From contig JAFDWF010000135.1 of NCBI GenBank assembly GCA_018268575.1, forward strand, positions 1-39,861: a stretch of 39,861 nt of DNA. The letters are read 5' to 3'. This document shows, one piece after another, positions 37,044 to 39,861 of this stretch (positions are counted from its first letter, which is position 1; every line of letters starts with the position of its first letter). The position numbers were made by a program, and so were the translations under genes. This stretch comes from Actinomycetota bacterium (GTDB taxonomy: Bacteria > Actinomycetota > Thermoleophilia > Solirubrobacterales > 70-9). The notes beneath the pieces were generated by a model, which had not been told where the DNA came from, made no database searches, and saw only the letters and a list, made by a program, of their open reading frames with translations.

Positions 37044-38618
37044 ATGGAGAGCGGCACCGTGGGTACCGGCACGCAGACCGAGGGCGCGAACGGCGCGGTG
37101 GGGGCGGCGGTCGCCGAAACCCTAGAGGTCCTGAACCCGGCGACCGGGGAGTCGATCGCCCGGCTGCCGATCGACCCGCCCGCGGCGGTCGCGGCGACCG
37201 TGGCGCGGGTGCGGGCCGCGCAGCCCGACTGGGAGGCGATGGGGATCGAGGGCCGCTACCACTGGCTCGGCAAGCTACGCGACTGGCTGCTCGACAACTC
37301 CGACCGGGTGCTCGACACGATGCAGCGGGAGACCGGCAAGGTGCGCGCCGACGCCTCCAACGAGCCGACCTACCTGGCCGACACGATCAACTTCTACGGC
37401 ACCCAGGCGGCCAAGTTCATCGGCGAGGAGAGCGTCCGCGCCCACTCGCCGCTGCTGGCGGCGAAGAAGCTGCGGGTGCAGTACCGGCCCCACCCGGTGG
37501 TCGGGATCATCAGCCCCTGGAACTTCCCCTTGATCCTCTCGGTCGGCGATGCGATCCCGGCGCTGATGGCGGGTGCCGCGGTGGTGATCAAGCCCTCTGA
37601 GTTCACCCCGCTCGGGCTCGCCGAGGTAGTCGACGCGTGGAAGCACGAGATCGGCGGCCCCGACGTCTTCGACGTCGTCCAGGGCATCGGCGAGACCGGC
37701 GGCGCGCTGGTCGACAACGTCGACTTCATCCAGTTCACCGGCTCCGACCGGACCGGCCGCAAGGTGATGGCGCGCGCCGCCGAGACGCTCACCCCGGTCA
37801 GCCTCGAGCTCGGCGGCAAGGACCCGATGATCGTCCTTCGCGACGCCGACGTCGACCGCGCCGCCAACGCCGGCGCCTGGGGCGGCATGTTCAACTCCGG
37901 CCAGGTCTGCATCTCGGTCGAGCGGATCTACGTCGAGGAGCCCGTCTACGACGAGTTCGTCGGCAAGCTGACCGCCGAGGTCGGCCGCATCCGCCAGGGC
38001 GCCGACGACGCTCGCAACCCGATGGACCTCGGCGCGATGACCTCCCCCAACCAGACCGCGATCGTCGAGGGCCAGGTCGACGAGGCGCTCGCCGCGGGCG
38101 CCCGCGCACTGACCGGCGGCAAGCGCCTCCCCGGCCCCGGTGACTACTTCGAACCGACGGTGCTGGTCGACGTCGACCACTCGATGAAGGTGATGCGCGA
38201 CGAGACCTTCGGCCCGGTGGTCGGGGTGATGAAGGTGCGCGACGCCGAGGAGGCGCTGCGGCTCGCCAACGACACCCGCTACGGCCTCTCCGGCTCGGTC
38301 TTCGGCGCCCGCGAGAACGCCGAACGGGTCGCCCGCCGGGTCGAGTGCGGCGCGGTCAACGTCAACGACGTCCTGGTCAACTACTTCGCCTCCGACGTGC
38401 CGATGGGCGGCTGGAAGGAGTCGGGGATCGGCTATCGCCACGGCGCCCAGGGGATTCGCAAGTTCTGCCGCACCGAGTCGCTGGTGATCACCCGCTTCGG
38501 CGGCCGCCGCGAACCGACCTGGTACCCCTACACCCGCGGCCGGCGCAACCTGATCGCGCGGATCGCGACGCTGATCAACGGACGCGACTGGAAGCGCCGC
38601 CTCGGCCTGCGCCGCTGA
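37044..38618 (+). CDS. NAD(P)-dependent aldehyde dehydrogenase (succinate-semialdehyde type)
   Basis: The 524-residue protein is a full aldehyde dehydrogenase with Asn160 (SPWNFP), Glu255 (LELGGKDP) and catalytic Cys289 (SGQVCISVERIYV), plus ETFGPVVGVMKV near the end. A C-terminal extension of about 40 basic residues (TRGRRNLIARIATLINGRDW) goes beyond the catalytic core. The variable N-terminus (about 1-25) is low complexity. ATG 37044 has GGAGG at the right distance; GTG 37038 is too close to it. The substrate is uncertain; succinate semialdehyde or a related fatty aldehyde is plausible. A palindromic operator lies just upstream. Confidence 0.88.
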   Translation: MESGTVGTGTQTEGANGAVGAAVAETLEVLNPATGESIARLPIDPPAAVAATVARVRAAQPDWEAMGIEGRYHWLGKLRDWLLDNSDRVLDTMQRETGKVRADASNEPTYLADTINFYGTQAAKFIGEESVRAHSPLLAAKKLRVQYRPHPVVGIISPWNFPLILSVGDAIPALMAGAAVVIKPSEFTPLGLAEVVDAWKHEIGGPDVFDVVQGIGETGGALVDNVDFIQFTGSDRTGRKVMARAAETLTPVSLELGGKDPMIVLRDADVDRAANAGAWGGMFNSGQVCISVERIYVEEPVYDEFVGKLTAEVGRIRQGADDARNPMDLGAMTSPNQTAIVEGQVDEALAAGARALTGGKRLPGPGDYFEPTVLVDVDHSMKVMRDETFGPVVGVMKVRDAEEALRLANDTRYGLSGSVFGARENAERVARRVECGAVNVNDVLVNYFASDVPMGGWKESGIGYRHGAQGIRKFCRTESLVITRFGGRREPTWYPYTRGRRNLIARIATLINGRDWKRRLGLRR

Positions 38619-38659
38619 CCCCACCGACGCCGCCCTCGGGGGCGCGACGGCGCTCTCGG

Positions 38660-38665
38660 TAGCCT
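38660..38665 (+). promoter_or_regulatory. Probable -10 box TAGCCT of metH
   Basis: TAGCCT ends 9 bases before ATG 38675 (3 bases before ATG 38669). There is no Shine-Dalgarno, so a leaderless start at 38675 is likely. No cobalamin or SAM riboswitch fits in the 50-base gap after the previous gene. Confidence 0.42.
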
Positions 38666-38674
38666 GTGATGTTC

Positions 38675-39861
38675 ATGGCTGAGCGCGACTACCTAGCGGC
38701 GGTGAAGGAGCGCGTCGTCGTCTTCGACGGCGGCATGGGCGCGACCCTGGAGCAGTTCGACCTGACCCAGGAGGACTACGGCGGCCTGCTGGGCAAATGC
38801 CACGAGGCGCTGGTGCTGAACCGCCCCGACGTGATCGAGGGCGTCCACGCCTCGATGCTGGAGGCCGGCGCCGAGGTGGTCGAGACCGACAGCTTCCAGG
38901 GCTCGCGGCTGAAGCTCGAGGAGTGGGGCCTCGGCGAGCACACGCTGGAGATCAACACCAAGGCCGCCGAGATCGCCCGCAAGGCGGCCGGCCCTGGCCG
39001 CTTCGTCGCCGGCTCGATCGGCCCGACCGGCTTCCTGCCCGCCTCCACCGACCCGACCCTCGGCAACATCTCCTTCGGCCGCCTGGCTGAGGTCTTCGCC
39101 GAGCAGGCCACCGGCCTCGTCAATGGCGGCGCCGATCTGATCATCATCGAGACCGCCCAGGACATCCTCGAGGTGAAGGCGGCGATCTTCGGCGCCCGCG
39201 AGGCGTTCAAGCAGACCGGACGCACGCTGCCCCTCCAGATCAGCGTCTCGCTACTGCCGAACGGGGGCAAGATGCTGCTCGGCACCGATATCCGGTCGGT
39301 GCTGACCACGCTGACCGCGCTCGACGTCGACGTGGTCGGCCTCAACTGCTCGACCGGCCCCGAGGACATGCGCGACGCGATCCGCTTCCTCGGCGAGACC
39401 TCCACCCTGCCGGTCCACTGCATCCCCAACGCGGGCCTGCCGCTGCAGGGCCCCGACGGCGAGACGATCTTCCCGGAAGAGCCCGGTCCGCTGGCGGCGA
39501 CGCTGGGCGAGTTCGTCGAACGCTACGGCGTCGGCGTCGTCGGTGGCTGCTGCGGCACCAACCCCGAGCACATCCGCGCAATCCGCGAGCGGGTCGGCGA
39601 GGGTCGCCCGGCCGCACTCCGCCCCGCCCCGGGCCCGATCGAGCTCTCCTCGATGATGACCTCGACCCCCCTGGTGCAGGAGCCGCGCCCGACCCTGGTC
39701 GGCGAGCGGGTCAACTCCCAAGGCTCGAAAAAAGCGAAGGAAATGCTGCTCGCCGACGACTACGACGGCCTCGTCCAGGTCGCCGAAGACCAGGTCGAAG
39801 GCGGCGCCCACGTGCTCGACGTCTGCGTCGCGCTGACCGAGCGCCAGGACGAGGACGAGCA
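38675..39861 (+). CDS. metH: MetH, cobalamin-dependent methionine synthase (N-terminal part)
   Basis: About 395 codons are in the window and the frame runs off the end. The first domain is the homocysteine-binding barrel: FDGGMGATLEQFDLTQEDYG at the start, VETDSFQGSRLKLEEWG, and the zinc-binding cysteines in GLNCSTGPEDM and GGCCGTNPEHI. It is followed by the start of the pterin-binding domain (LVGERVNSQGSKKAKEMLLA, GAHVLDVCVALT). The presence of both domains points to MetH rather than a betaine-homocysteine methyltransferase. ATG 38675 is preferred; ATG 38669 would add two residues. Confidence 0.93.
   Translation, partial: MAERDYLAAVKERVVVFDGGMGATLEQFDLTQEDYGGLLGKCHEALVLNRPDVIEGVHASMLEAGAEVVETDSFQGSRLKLEEWGLGEHTLEINTKAAEIARKAAGPGRFVAGSIGPTGFLPASTDPTLGNISFGRLAEVFAEQATGLVNGGADLIIIETAQDILEVKAAIFGAREAFKQTGRTLPLQISVSLLPNGGKMLLGTDIRSVLTTLTALDVDVVGLNCSTGPEDMRDAIRFLGETSTLPVHCIPNAGLPLQGPDGETIFPEEPGPLAATLGEFVERYGVGVVGGCCGTNPEHIRAIRERVGEGRPAALRPAPGPIELSSMMTSTPLVQEPRPTLVGERVNSQGSKKAKEMLLADDYDGLVQVAEDQVEGGAHVLDVCVALTERQDEDE

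Noticed and set aside
38619..38674. Cobalamin or SAM riboswitch before metH
   Set aside because: The gap is only about 50 bases, too short for either class, and a -10 box sits close to the start codon.

Overview
The window is GC-rich, densely packed bacterial chromosome. An actinobacterial-type integration host factor gene, many genes whose -10 box lies only 6-9 bases before the start codon (leaderless mRNAs), GC-rich codon use and a complete flagellar locus with a FliW/CsrA pair together suggest an actinobacterium, probably of the Thermoleophilia (Solirubrobacterales-like). The class-level call is an inference.

Positions 1-23534 are a flagellar locus. A forward operon runs fliP(end)-fliQ-fliR-flhB-flhA-flhF-(small membrane protein)-fliM, almost entirely with 4-base stop/start overlaps. 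It continues into a glycosyltransferase and a methyltransferase, likely for flagellin modification. flhF is interrupted by an in-frame TAA, and fliM carries a second SpoA domain that makes it look like a FliM-FliN fusion. A repeat-rich spacer follows, then flagellin, then a CHAP peptidoglycan hydrolase with a LuxR-type regulator. The reverse strand carries fliA and a long operon flgF-flgG-micro-ORF-flgJ-flgN-flgK-flgL-fliW-csrA. A forward glycosyltransferase/TPR gene and a flaG-fliD-fliS-fliT operon close the locus. Four near-consensus sigma-28 promoters, all with an 11-base spacer, precede flagellin, the CHAP gene, flgF and flaG. They tie the late genes to the FliA encoded here.

Positions 23535-29230 hold housekeeping and unknown genes: an AlkA-like DNA glycosylase with a small membrane partner, an alpha-oxoamine synthase (KBL/BioF type), an mIHF-type nucleoid protein with a structured leader, a 168-bp element with 20-bp inverted ends, two unknown genes and a B3/B4-domain protein.

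Positions 29235-35093 (reverse) form an envelope lipid-transport operon: two MlaE/YrbE permeases, an Mkl/MlaF-type ATPase, an MMPL/RND exporter and a membrane-anchored thioredoxin-like protein. The B3/B4-domain gene follows 4 bases later. No MCE substrate-binding protein is present.

Positions 35251-39861 hold a lipoprotein, a divergent pair of related XRE regulators, a small coiled-coil membrane protein, an aldehyde dehydrogenase with a palindromic operator, and the start of metH.

The most unusual signal is a pair of related micro-ORFs of 23 and 24 codons. One lies in the flagellar rod operon and one between the two MlaE permeases. Each is joined to both neighbours by ATGA overlaps, and the two differ mainly by conservative or in-frame changes. 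Also notable are long palindromes embedded in frame in four genes, and a GAA/GAG codon-preference switch between exported flagellar proteins and their cytosolic neighbours.
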